A stretch of 64,000 nucleotides of DNA from RCIO01 sp040880025 (GTDB taxonomy: Bacteria > Pseudomonadota > Alphaproteobacteria > Rhizobiales > Rhizobiaceae): positions 1 to 64,000 of the forward strand of contig JBBDJD010000021.1 of assembly GCA_040880025.1 (NCBI GenBank), in the 5' to 3' direction. The stretch's first letter is position 1; each line of letters opens with the position of its first letter. Below are positions 9,074 to 17,850 of this stretch, piece after piece. The notes under the pieces were generated by a model. It searched no databases. It was not told the origin of the DNA and worked only from the letters and a program-made list of their open reading frames with translations. Both the position numbers and the translations under genes were made by a program.

Positions 9074-9639
9074 AGCTGTCCATCAACACCGACTTCACCA
9101 AGATGCCTCGCGCCGGCGGCGTCGTGCGCGCGGCGGAGGCCGGCAGGGCGGGCGAACCGGAGCCCTTCGACGTCGCCATACTGCCCCATGACGAGCGGCA
9201 TCTCAGGCGCCGCGCCATCACGCTGGCGCACGGCGACCGGATTCTGGTCGACCTGCCGGAGCCTGTGCATCTCGAACACGGCGACCGGCTGATCCTGGTC
9301 GATGGCCGGCAGGTGGCGATCGTGGCGGGCGAGGAGGAGGTCTACGACATCCGCGCCCGCTCGCCCGTGCATCTGGCGCAGCTGTGCTGGCACATCGGCA
9401 ATCGCCACCTCGCCGCGCAGATCGAGGAGAACCGGGTCGTCATTCTGCGCGACCACGTCATCAAGGCGATGCTCGAGGGCCTCGGGGCGACAGTGGCGGA
9501 TGCCGTCGAGCCGTTCACGCCCGTGCACGGCGCCTATTCCGGCCATGGCCACGGCCACCAGCACGATCATGACCACGGAGAGCTCGACCGCCACGGACGC
9601 CGGCCGGGTGACCCGCATTACGGGCACAACCATGCCTGA
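9070..9639 (+). CDS. ureE: Urease accessory protein UreE (nickel metallochaperone)
   Basis: 189-residue dimeric nickel donor to UreG. An N-terminal peptide-binding domain (about 1-90) is followed by the metal-binding domain containing LCWHIGNRHLAAQI with the conserved interface His. The C-terminal 40 residues form a His-rich tail (GHGHGHQHDHDHGE, then HYGHNHA) that binds additional nickel. The N-terminal section has an insertion compared with short UreE proteins. ATG 9070 overlaps the GST stop codon. Confidence 0.95.
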   Translation: MKLSINTDFTKMPRAGGVVRAAEAGRAGEPEPFDVAILPHDERHLRRRAITLAHGDRILVDLPEPVHLEHGDRLILVDGRQVAIVAGEEEVYDIRARSPVHLAQLCWHIGNRHLAAQIEENRVVILRDHVIKAMLEGLGATVADAVEPFTPVHGAYSGHGHGHQHDHDHGELDRHGRRPGDPHYGHNHA

Positions 9640-9723
9640 CGCGGAGTGCGATTTCCCCGGCGCGAAACCTAAACGCGTTGGGCACGTTGGGACGGCGGTT
9701 CCGACAAACGTGGAGTATTCGCG

Positions 9724-10005
9724 ATGACCTATTTCAACCCCGAGAATCGAAACCGCACGCCACGCAACCGCCGTCTCTATGCCGCCTATGAGATCGGCTA
9801 CACGGCGGTGGACACTATCGCGGCGCTGAGCTTCCTTAGCGGGTCTTTACTGTTTCTTTCCGAGTCGACCAGGTCCGCGGGAACCTGGCTGTTCGTTGTC
9901 GGGTCGTTCTTCTTCGCAATGAAGCCGACGCTCCGGCTCGTACGCGAGATGCACTATGCAGCGATCGGACGCACCGACGATCTGGCCAGGAGGGCCGAAT
10001 GGTGA
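9724..10005 (+). CDS. YrhK-domain small membrane protein
   Basis: 93 residues with two hydrophobic helices (about 30-48 and 55-72), matching the YrhK-like domain (LYAAYEIGYTAVDTIAALSFLSGSLLF, FVVGSFFFAMKPTLRL pattern). YrhK-like domains are common in alphaproteobacteria; their function is not known. The last 7 bp overlap ureF, so it is part of the urease transcript. No metal-binding residues are seen. Confidence 0.75.
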   Translation: MTYFNPENRNRTPRNRRLYAAYEIGYTAVDTIAALSFLSGSLLFLSESTRSAGTWLFVVGSFFFAMKPTLRLVREMHYAAIGRTDDLARRAEW

Positions 10006-10658
10006 GCACAAATTTGCTCCGCCTGATGGCTTGGCTGTCGCCGGCCTTTCCGGTCGGTTCGTTCAGCTACAGCCATGGTCTGGAGTTCGCCGCGCATGAT
10101 CGCCTGGTCACCGACCGCGCCGGTCTGGAGGACTGGCTGTCGGGGCTCGTCGAAACTGGGTCGCTGTGGAACGACGCGGTGCTGGCCGCGCATGCCGTCC
10201 GCGCGTCGGGCAACCACGGCGAGCTTGCATCGCTGGCCGAACTCGCCGAAGCGCTCGCAGGCTCCGCCGAACGCCACATGGAAACTATGAACCAGGGCAG
10301 GGCATTCAGCGAGGCGGCCCGCACATGGCGGGGAAGCGCCATCGCGGGTCTGCCCGAAAATGCCGCCTATCCGGTTGCGTTCGGCGCGGTGGCGGGCCAG
10401 GCCGGCATTCCGGCCGAGCAGGCCGTCGCCGGGCTGTTGCAAGCCATGGTCTCGAACCTTGTTCAGGCTGCGATCAGGCTGAGCATCATCGGCCAGACCG
10501 ATGGCGTGCGGGCCGTCGCGGCTGTGGAGCCCCTGGTCGCCGCGACGGCGGACCGGGCAGCGCGCGCATCGCTGGACGATCTGGGCGCAGGCACCATCCG
10601 TTCCGAAATTGTCGCCATGCGCCACGAGACCCAGCATTCGAGGCTGTTCCGGTCATGA
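9999..10658 (+). CDS. ureF: Urease accessory protein UreF
   Basis: 219-residue all-helical GTPase-regulating partner of UreD and UreG. Signatures are the N-terminal WLSPAFPVGSFSYSHGLE and mid-protein MNQGRAF, YPVAFG and QAAIRL. The start overlaps the YrhK-domain gene by 7 bp, and its TGA overlaps the next ATG. Confidence 0.96.
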   Translation: MVSTNLLRLMAWLSPAFPVGSFSYSHGLEFAAHDRLVTDRAGLEDWLSGLVETGSLWNDAVLAAHAVRASGNHGELASLAELAEALAGSAERHMETMNQGRAFSEAARTWRGSAIAGLPENAAYPVAFGAVAGQAGIPAEQAVAGLLQAMVSNLVQAAIRLSIIGQTDGVRAVAAVEPLVAATADRAARASLDDLGAGTIRSEIVAMRHETQHSRLFRS

Positions 10659-11091
10659 TTGCGGTTGCGGTCCTGATATCGCTCGTTCTCGCAGCGCTTG
10701 CGATACTGCATGCCTATTGGGGCGCGGGCGGCGTCTGGCCGGGTACGGACGAGAAATCCTGTTCCCGCACCATTGCCGGGTTCCGGGGTATTCAACGAAT
10801 GCCCGGCCCGCCGCAGAGCTTCGCGGTGGCGGCTGCCTTGCTGGTTGCAGCGTATCTGGCGCTTGCGGCGGCTGGCTACGGCTCGGGCCTTCTTCCCGCC
10901 GGTCTCATGCTGTCGGGTGTCGCAATCGCCGCGCTGGTTTTCACCATGCGCGGTGTGATGGGCTATCTGCCCGCGTGGCGCCGCATTACGCCCGAAATGC
11001 CATTTGCGCGCTACGACCGGCGCTACTATTCACCGCTGTGCCTGGCGCTCGGCGCAGGTTTCGCCTTACTGACCTTGCAAGGATTGTCCGC

Positions 11092-11095
<4 letters not shown>
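10655..11095 (+). CDS. DUF3995-type membrane protein between ureF and ureG
   Basis: 146 residues with four hydrophobic helices (about 2-24, 50-70, 78-98, 125-142). The N-terminal HAYWGAGGVWPG and the C-terminal RYDRRYYSPLCLALGAGF match the DUF3995 family, whose role is unknown. Joined to ureF and ureG by ATGA overlaps on both sides, so it must be co-translated with them. A nickel or urea link is a guess from position only. Confidence 0.8.
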
Positions 11096-11730
<635 letters not shown>

Positions 11731-11790
11731 CGGGACTTGCCGGCATCGGCCGGCGCGGCCATGCTTCGCAAACATCACATGAGGTCAGCC

Positions 11791-12558
11791 ATGAATGTCG
11801 CCCCCATTGCCCAGACGCGCAGTTCCAACCTGCCGCATTATTCCGAACGCGTCGATCTCGCGGCAGCGCTGCGCTGGACGGCGCGGCTCAACATGCACGA
11901 AGCCGTGGCCAACCACTTCTCGCTCGCGGTCAACGATGACGGTACGCAGTTCCTGGTCAATCCCAACCTGATGCATTTCTCGCGCGTCAAGGCGAGCGAC
12001 CTGCTGCTGCTCGACGCCAACGATCTTGAGACGATGAAGCGCCCCGACGCGCCCGATCCGACCGCGTGGGGGCTGCATGGCGCCATGCACCGCAACTGCG
12101 CCCATGCGCGCTGCGTGATGCACGTCCACTCGGTTCACGCGACCGTGCTTGCCTCGCTGGCGGATTCGGTGCTGCCGCCGATCGACCAGAATTCAGCCGC
12201 CTTTCACGGCCGCCACATCGTCGACGACGGCTATGGCGGGCTGGCGCTCGAGGATGAGGGCGAGCGCTGCTCCAGACTGTTTTCCGACCCGAAGGTCAAG
12301 GTCATGGTGATGGGCAATCACGGCGTGCTGGTGATTGGCGGCACGGTGGCCGAGGCGTTCGACCGGCTGTACTATTTCGAGCGCGCCTGCGAGACCTATA
12401 TCAAGGCGCTATGGACCGGAAAGGAATTGCGCGTGCTGTCTGACGAGGTCGCGAACACCGTGGCCAGCCAGATGGACGAGTATCCGGACGCCGCCACCCG
12501 CCACCTGGGCGAACTCAAGGCGATTTTGGACGAAGAAGGCTCAAACTACGCCGGCTGA
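11791..12558 (+). CDS. Class II aldolase/adducin family protein
   Basis: About 255 residues with the class II aldolase fold. Zinc ligands are visible as HVHSVHATVLAS (mid-protein), the catalytic region as MGNHGVLVIG, and the N-terminal phosphate-binding-like NHFSLAV. Members include fuculose- and ribulose-phosphate aldolases, but many proteobacterial homologues of this form are decarboxylases or unassigned. The start ATG 11791 has GAGG 7 bases upstream; an in-frame ATG at 11779 is an alternative. The 3' end overlaps the convergent kinase gene by 18 bp. Confidence 0.85.
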   Translation: MNVAPIAQTRSSNLPHYSERVDLAAALRWTARLNMHEAVANHFSLAVNDDGTQFLVNPNLMHFSRVKASDLLLLDANDLETMKRPDAPDPTAWGLHGAMHRNCAHARCVMHVHSVHATVLASLADSVLPPIDQNSAAFHGRHIVDDGYGGLALEDEGERCSRLFSDPKVKVMVMGNHGVLVIGGTVAEAFDRLYYFERACETYIKALWTGKELRVLSDEVANTVASQMDEYPDAATRHLGELKAILDEEGSNYAG

Positions 12559-13164
12559 TATGACCGTATCCGGCTGACGCCGCGCGCCGCCGACCCGCCG
12601 CGCATTCTCCATGTCATTCGAGAGTGCGCGTTGCCGCGCCGCTTCCAGCGTCATGCCGTGATCGACCCATCGCTGCACCAACCGGCGCTCAAGCTCGTCC
12701 GCCGCGACTTCAAGATAGACCGAATGATCGAAAAGCGGGCCAAGCCCGTACCAGGGGCTTTGGTCGAGGAGCAGGTAGTTGCCTTCGACCAGAACGAACC
12801 TGGCATCGGCCGGGATAACAAGCGCCCCGGCGCGCGCCATGTCGGCCTTGCGGTCGAAAAGCGGCACGGCGACTTCTGCGCCACCCGCGCGTAGCCGCTC
12901 CAGAATATGCCTCAGCCCGTCGAAATCGAATGTTTCCGGCGCGCCCTTGTGCTGAAGCAGGCCTTTTTGCTCCAGCACCGCATTGTCGAAATGAAACCCG
13001 TCCATCGGCACGATTGCCGCCGCGCCTTCCGGCAGCAGCGGCTTCAGCGCCTCGGCAAAGGTGGATTTCCCGGCGCCGGGCGGGCCGGCAATCGCCACGA
13101 TCAGGCGTTTCCTGCCTGTCGCCTTGCGAAACAGCGTCGCCGCGAGATGCGCAATATCCGACAT
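12541..13164 (-). CDS. P-loop nucleoside/nucleotide kinase family protein (FrcK-like)
   Basis: 207-residue kinase of the uridine kinase/pantothenate kinase superfamily. The Walker A motif GPPGAGKST is at about 27-35, DGFHFDN follows (acidic residue near the substrate), and a VEGNYLLLD Walker B-type strand is near 125. Rhizobial relatives sit with fructose transport genes (FrcK). Here it follows a D-lyxose isomerase gene 28 bp upstream, so a sugar kinase acting on the isomerised pentulose or hexulose is plausible; this is inference. Confidence 0.8.
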   Translation of the reverse strand: MSDIAHLAATLFRKATGRKRLIVAIAGPPGAGKSTFAEALKPLLPEGAAAIVPMDGFHFDNAVLEQKGLLQHKGAPETFDFDGLRHILERLRAGGAEVAVPLFDRKADMARAGALVIPADARFVLVEGNYLLLDQSPWYGLGPLFDHSVYLEVAADELERRLVQRWVDHGMTLEAARQRALSNDMENARRVGGARRQPDTVISAGVV

Positions 13165-13192
13165 TTCGCCGGTCTCCGGTATGCCTCGTTGG

Positions 13193-13879
13193 TCAGCTTA
13201 ACCAGTTTTCATAGTCCGAGACCAGCAGCCGAAACGGCTCCTCGTCCTCCTCGGTCCCGGAAAACCGGGCGATCGGATCCTCGAACACATTGTCGGTCAG
13301 GTCGTCATTGACGGTCGAGACCTCGCCGATCAGCACATCCGCCTTTTCGCCCCAGAAGGCGTGCCAGACGCCCGGCGGTAGCGTCACGCTCTCGCCAGCG
13401 CCGAGCCTGAGCACGTCGCCGGCATCCAACCGCCGCTCCATGCCGTCGGTCATCACCGAAACCGGGGCGGAGCGGTCGATCGAACCGTCGTCGGCGGACA
13501 TGTAGAGCCTGAGCGCCAGCGACCCGCCGCCGCGATTGATGATGTCCTCCGCCTTCACGATGTGGCGGTGCATCGGAGAAAGCTGGTCGCGCCGCGAAAT
13601 CATGATCTTTTCGGCATAGAGCATGCCGCGCCCGGACTTCAGATCCTCTGCATTGCCGTTGCGCGCGGTGAACAGGAACAGGCCGAGTTCGTCGAAGCGG
13701 CCCTCGCCATAGTCGGTGATGTCCCAACCGAGCCGTGCCGAAATGACGCCGTCGAGCGCGTCGCGCCGGTGCTTGATTTCAAAGGGCGTCAGATGGGCGA
13801 ATGGCGGCAGGCGGTAGCCGAACGAGCGGATGAATGCGTCGCCTTCGCGGATGATTTCGTTGATCCTCGACCGCCTCAC
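13193..13879 (-). CDS. D-lyxose ketol-isomerase family protein
   Basis: 228-residue cupin-type isomerase converting D-lyxose/D-mannose to ketoses. Metal ligands fit SPMHRHIVKAEDIINRGGG (two His and Glu) and GVWHAFWGE, with the signature EKIMISRRDQ. A GTG start at 13879 has GGGAGG upstream. It is the promoter-proximal gene of a two-gene unit with the FrcK-like kinase, which could phosphorylate its product. Confidence 0.87.
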   Translation of the reverse strand: MRRSRINEIIREGDAFIRSFGYRLPPFAHLTPFEIKHRRDALDGVISARLGWDITDYGEGRFDELGLFLFTARNGNAEDLKSGRGMLYAEKIMISRRDQLSPMHRHIVKAEDIINRGGGSLALRLYMSADDGSIDRSAPVSVMTDGMERRLDAGDVLRLGAGESVTLPPGVWHAFWGEKADVLIGEVSTVNDDLTDNVFEDPIARFSGTEEDEEPFRLLVSDYENWLS

Positions 13880-13973
13880 CGACCGCCTCCCGTGGCGTGA
13901 ACGTGAGGGACTGATCTATCGAAGCGGCGACCACATGCCAAGCGGGCTGACGCCGAGCAAAGCGGGCGCAAAG

Positions 13974-14001
13974 AAAAACCGGCCGCGAATTTCGCGGCCG
14001 G
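13974..14001 (-). terminator. Rho-independent terminator of the TRAP binding-protein gene
   Basis: On the minus strand, 29 bases past the dctP-type stop, CCGGCCGCGAA pairs with TTCGCGGCCGG and is followed by TTTTTC. The stem is perfect, and the T-run lies at 13978-13974. Confidence 0.85.
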
Positions 14002-14029
14002 CCTCGTCTGCTTGAATGTCAGGCGGAGA

Positions 14030-15064
14030 TCACATGCCGCCGGTATGTTTGTCGATGAGCGCCCGGGCTTCTTCCACCAGCGCATCGCCGTCCTTGCCTG
14101 CGCCGTCCATATCGGCGACCCAGCCAGCCGTGATTTCCGAAGCGAGGTCCTTCCAGCGCTGCGTCTCGGCCTCATCGAGCGTGATGATGTTGTTGCCGTG
14201 ATCCTGCGCGATCTTGAGACCGACTTCGTCACCGCCATCCATGGTACGGCCGAACATTGCGGCTGTCTCGATGCCCGAATTGTCGTCGATCACCTTCTTC
14301 AGGTCGTCCGGCAGCTTGTCGTAGGATGCCTTGTTCATGGCGACCACGAAGGTGAGCGTATAAAGACCGCCCTTGCCCGAGAAGCCGGTATGGTTGTTCA
14401 CAAGCTCGGCAACCTTGAGCGAAGGCGTCACTTCCCACGGTATGGTGGTCGCGTCGATGACGCCTTTCGACAGCGCTTCCGGCACCGCCGGAACCGGCAT
14501 GCCGACAGGCTCGGCGCCCAGCTTCTCGAGAAGCTGGTTGACGAGACGCGAACCGCCGCGAACCTTGAGGCCATTCATGTCCTCAAGCTTGTTGACTGCC
14601 TTCGACGAGTGGATCAGGCCCGGGCCGTGTGCGTGCCAGGCGATGACCTTCACGTCGGAGAATTCGTCCGTGCAGTGCTTTTCGCAATATTCGTGGAAGG
14701 CCTTGGACGTGGCCTCGCCATTGGTCATCATGAACGGCAGTTCGAACACTTCCGTGGACGGGAAGCGTCCCGGCGTGTAGCCGATCACCGTCCATGTCAG
14801 ATCGATGACGCCGTCGGTGACCTGGTCGATAAGCTGCGGCGGCGTACCGCCGAGCGACATCGCGTCGAACTTCTCCACCTTGATGCGTCCGCCGGATTCG
14901 GCTTCAACCTTTTCCGCCCACGGCACGATGGCCTTGGCCGGAATGGTCGCCTGAGGCGGCAGCATCTGGTGGAAGCGGAGCGTCACTTCCTGCGCGAGTG
15001 ACGTTGCCGTCATCGCACAGAGCGCCGCGGATGCAATCAGCACGGATTTGAACTTGAACATCAT
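14030..15064 (-). CDS. TRAP transporter solute-binding protein, DctP family (orphan)
   Basis: 344-residue periplasmic binding protein. The signal peptide covers residues 1-22 (ends TATSLAQ). DctP features are TLRFHQMLPPQA near the start, the Arg-containing LKVRGGSRLVN motif that pairs with the carboxylate of the ligand, and MNKASYDKLPDDLKK. Ligand unknown. No DctQ or DctM membrane subunits follow; a terminator lies directly downstream, so the membrane partners must be elsewhere. GGGAGGAAC precedes ATG 15064. Upstream on the same strand are an unknown ORF and a GntR regulator. Confidence 0.93.
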   Translation of the reverse strand: MMFKFKSVLIASAALCAMTATSLAQEVTLRFHQMLPPQATIPAKAIVPWAEKVEAESGGRIKVEKFDAMSLGGTPPQLIDQVTDGVIDLTWTVIGYTPGRFPSTEVFELPFMMTNGEATSKAFHEYCEKHCTDEFSDVKVIAWHAHGPGLIHSSKAVNKLEDMNGLKVRGGSRLVNQLLEKLGAEPVGMPVPAVPEALSKGVIDATTIPWEVTPSLKVAELVNNHTGFSGKGGLYTLTFVVAMNKASYDKLPDDLKKVIDDNSGIETAAMFGRTMDGGDEVGLKIAQDHGNNIITLDEAETQRWKDLASEITAGWVADMDGAGKDGDALVEEARALIDKHTGGM

Positions 15065-15091
15065 TGTTCCTCCCTGGTTCCGGTGCAATTG

Positions 15092-15547
15092 TTATACGAT
15101 AGAACTGTTTGCCACAATAGGACGATTGGGTGCGGCTCCACTGCCCTCGCCCAATATGATGGCATCGTTAACGGCTAGGATGGCAAATGCAATTGGCGAC
15201 AATGTGCCATGCCGAGAGAAACCGGGCGGGGCCGCCCTGTCACGCTCAAAGCGCGTCTTGGGCACGGTCATTCGCACCACGGCACCTTCCACCAGCGACC
15301 ACATGAAGCGCAGTCCGTCGTCCTCGACCGATCCGACGGTAACACGGATGCGCCCGTTTGGCGCGGGAATGCAGTCGAATGCGCGGATCGCGGGCACACC
15401 GCAGATCGCGACGGCGAAATCCGTGATCGATCGAGGAGCCATTCTGGGAAGCGGACCGTCCATCGCCAGGTCGATCATCCGCATGCCGCTGGCGATCGTC
15501 TGAGCCCGGGTAACACAGGCGTAGCGCCAGTTCGTGCTTCCGGCCAT
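15092..15547 (-). CDS. Hypothetical protein between gntR and TRAP binding protein
   Basis: 151-codon frame with no family I recognise. It starts 12 bp after the GntR stop, with GGGGCAGGGG as a possible ribosome site, and stops 27 bp before the dctP start, so it fills the gap as a middle gene would. The chain is mixed hydrophobic with no signal peptide; the last 30 residues (LGEGSGAAPNRPIVAN) look less protein-like and run into the leader of dctP. It may be real, or a decayed gene whose open frame survives by GC content. Confidence 0.45.
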   Translation of the reverse strand: MAGSTNWRYACVTRAQTIASGMRMIDLAMDGPLPRMAPRSITDFAVAICGVPAIRAFDCIPAPNGRIRVTVGSVEDDGLRFMWSLVEGAVVRMTVPKTRFERDRAAPPGFSRHGTLSPIAFAILAVNDAIILGEGSGAAPNRPIVANSSIV

Positions 15548-15559
15548 GCCCCTGCCCCG

Positions 15560-16303
15560 TTATCCCGACACCAGCTTCAACCCTGGAACGCGTTCCATCA
15601 GGGCGCTGTCCTTCATGACGAAATCGAGATTGAGCCGTGCCAGGCGGGCGTGCTCGCGGGCGACCGACTCCGCCCGCGCCCCTTCGCGCATCTCGATGGC
15701 ATTGACGATCGCCCTGTGCTGCGCCTGACCGCAAACCAGAGAGGTGCGGAATTCCGGCGTATCGGTCTGCGCATCCAGAAATGCGCTGGGACCGGCAAAG
15801 GGCAAATGCAGCACGCGCTCGATTTCGCGCCGGATCACGTCGCTGGCCGAGAGCACCGTCAACGTGGCATGAAACTCCGCGTTGAGGTTCTCGTAGGCGG
15901 AGAAATCCATCTCTTCCCGCGGAACGCCGACGATCGTATCCAGCTGAACCAGAAGTGCCTTCAGCGAGGCCATCTTCGCCGGAGATACGCCGCGTTCGGC
16001 CGCCAGCCGGGCCGCCGTGCCTTCCAGCACGCCACGCAGTTCGATCGCGTCGTGGACGTCGGCCACGGTGAAGGTGCGAACCGAATAGCCGCCCGACGGG
16101 ATGGCTTCGAGTATGCCTTCCTGCTCCAGCCGCGCCAATGCGGCGCGCACCGGTGTCCGCGACAGGCCGAGACGCTCGCTCACCGTGATTTCCGACAACC
16201 GCCCGCCGGGTTCAACAGCACCGGAGAAGACAAGATCGCGGACGCCGAGCACCGCTTTCAGCGATTGCGAAGCGCCTTTTTCGGGTTTGTCGCGCGGTGC
16301 CAT
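15560..16303 (-). CDS. GntR-family transcriptional regulator, FCD (FadR) subfamily
   Basis: 247 residues: N-terminal winged helix (ITVSERLGLSRTPVRAALARL at about 37-57, the recognition helix following SRTPV) and a C-terminal all-helical FCD domain with the metal/ligand residues in ELRGVLEG, NAEFHATL and QHRAIVNAI. The start ATG 16303 is preceded by GGAGGAGACG. It is transcribed with the orphan TRAP binding protein, so it probably senses that transporter's organic-acid ligand, and it diverges from the MetE-like gene across a TTGTATACAA palindrome. Confidence 0.9.
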   Translation of the reverse strand: MAPRDKPEKGASQSLKAVLGVRDLVFSGAVEPGGRLSEITVSERLGLSRTPVRAALARLEQEGILEAIPSGGYSVRTFTVADVHDAIELRGVLEGTAARLAAERGVSPAKMASLKALLVQLDTIVGVPREEMDFSAYENLNAEFHATLTVLSASDVIRREIERVLHLPFAGPSAFLDAQTDTPEFRTSLVCGQAQHRAIVNAIEMREGARAESVAREHARLARLNLDFVMKDSALMERVPGLKLVSG

Positions 16304-16385
16304 CGTCTCCTCCATCCGCCTTGCGGTGGTTGCCGTGGCTGCGGCAATCCTCGCCTGTAGCAGGCATGGACATGACAAATACAGT

Positions 16386-16395
16386 TTGTATACAA
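16386..16395. promoter_or_regulatory. Perfect palindrome TTGTATACAA in gntR/metE-like intergenic region
   Basis: A 10-bp perfect dyad sits midway between two divergent starts (16303 minus, 16480 plus). FCD-type GntR proteins commonly bind TNGT-N-ACNA dyads of this kind, so it is a likely autoregulatory operator. Its core also resembles the three operators at 19812, 33050 and 51160. Confidence 0.6.
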
Positions 16396-16479
16396 GGCAT
16401 TGTCAAGTGGCCGCTGCGCCCGCCTCGGCTTGCGGCGCGACCGGCCACCTGCGTAATTCTGTATCGAGGAGGAAACTTC

Positions 16480-17613
16480 ATGAACGCCACGGCACCAGCC
16501 AGACCCCCATACCGCGCCGACCATGTAGGCAGCCTCCTGCGCCCGGATTCGGTGAAGGCGGCCCGCAAGAAGTTCTACGAGGACAAGTCGATTGGCGCCG
16601 AGGACCTGAAGGAAGTCGAGGACGCCGCGATCCGCGAGGTCGTCAAGCTGCAGGAAGATGCCGGCCTGCCCGTGGTGACGGATGGCGAAATCCGCCGTTC
16701 CTTCTGGCACTACGACTTCATGGGCGGACTGACCGGGCTCGACCTGGAGGAGCGCGACGAGGGCGTCCAGTTCCATGGCGTCAAGCTCAGGCCGATCTTC
16801 CCGACGATTACGGAAAAGCTCGATTTTCCCGACGACCACCCGATGCTCGAGCACTACCAATTCCTCGCGGGCGTGACCAAGGTCATGCCGAAGATCTCGA
16901 TCCCAGGTCCGAGCTGCAGCCATTTCCGCACCGCGCCGGCTGACATTCATCCGAAACAGTACAAGGACGATCCCGAGGCGCTCTTCGCCGACCTCGCCAA
17001 GGCCTACGCCAAGGCGGTGAAGGCCTTTCATGCCGCCGGCTGCCGCTATCTACAGATGGACGACATCTTCTTCGCCTATCTGTGCGACCCCAAACACCGC
17101 GAGGCGAAGAAGAAAGAAGGCCTGGACCCGGATTGGCTGATCGACCGCTACGCCTGGATGATGCACGAGGCGATCAAGGACCGTCCGGACGACATGGTGA
17201 TCGGCATGCACATGTGCCGCGGCAATTTCGTTTCCACCTATGCCGCAGAGGGCGCCTACGACCTGGCGGCGGATGCCATCTTCAACAAGACCGGCGTCGA
17301 CATCTATTTCATGGAATATGACAGCGAGCGCGCCGGCGGCCTGGAACCGTTGCGCCTTCTGCCCAAGGGCAAGAAGCGCGTCATGCCGGGGTTCATCACC
17401 ACCAAGACGGGTGAGCTGGAGAAGCTGGACGATCTCAAGCGCAAATTCGACGAAGCATCGAAATATGCCGATCTCGATCAGCTCGGCATAGCGCCGCAAT
17501 GCGGCTTCGCCTCGACCGAGGAAGGCAACAAGATCACCCTCGACGACGAGAAGCGGAAGCTGGAGCTGGTCGTCAAGACAGCCGAGGCCATCTGGGGCGG
17601 TGTCGCGGCCTGA
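16480..17613 (+). CDS. Cobalamin-independent methionine synthase-like protein (MetE C-terminal domain family)
   Basis: 377 residues forming one TIM-barrel equivalent to the catalytic C-terminal half of MetE; the N-terminal folate-binding half is absent, as in YxjG/YxjH-type proteins. Zinc-ligand motifs are HMCRGN (His and Cys) and CGFAST (last Cys), with YLQMDDIFFAYL in the barrel. Start supported by GAGGAGGAAAC. Such short proteins have been linked to methylation with non-folate donors or to catabolism; the exact methyl donor is unknown. It diverges from the GntR regulator. Confidence 0.87.
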   Translation: MNATAPARPPYRADHVGSLLRPDSVKAARKKFYEDKSIGAEDLKEVEDAAIREVVKLQEDAGLPVVTDGEIRRSFWHYDFMGGLTGLDLEERDEGVQFHGVKLRPIFPTITEKLDFPDDHPMLEHYQFLAGVTKVMPKISIPGPSCSHFRTAPADIHPKQYKDDPEALFADLAKAYAKAVKAFHAAGCRYLQMDDIFFAYLCDPKHREAKKKEGLDPDWLIDRYAWMMHEAIKDRPDDMVIGMHMCRGNFVSTYAAEGAYDLAADAIFNKTGVDIYFMEYDSERAGGLEPLRLLPKGKKRVMPGFITTKTGELEKLDDLKRKFDEASKYADLDQLGIAPQCGFASTEEGNKITLDDEKRKLELVVKTAEAIWGGVAA

Positions 17614-17675
17614 CGGCATTGGGCGGAAGGCCCGCCTGGCGCCGCCGGCGGTTGGCCGCTTCAAGTTTCCCTGAT

Positions 17676-17689
17676 TTGACAGAGATCAA
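17676..17689. promoter_or_regulatory. FNR/FnrL-type anaerobox upstream of hemA
   Basis: TTGACAGAGATCAA matches the FNR-family consensus TTGAT-N4-ATCAA at 9 of 10 half-site positions. It lies 161 bp before the hemA ATG in a 237-bp non-coding stretch. Oxygen-responsive FnrL/FixK control of hemA is established in several alphaproteobacteria. Confidence 0.7.
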
Positions 17690-17850
17690 AACCGCGGGCG
17701 ACAACGCCGGATAAGGATATTTTATTCGCCGGTTCGCAGCCCGAGGGGCAATCGGACGCACCTGGAAACAGCCTTTCGCCTTGCGCGCATGGCATATTTT
17801 GCCGATATGGAATGTTAGAAACGCTCTAATTCGGCGCATATGAGACTGGT

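Noticed and set aside
16480..17613. Full-length MetE
   Set aside because: Only the catalytic barrel is present (377 residues against about 760), and no N-terminal half is found upstream, so it is a short MetE-like protein, not a truncated MetE.
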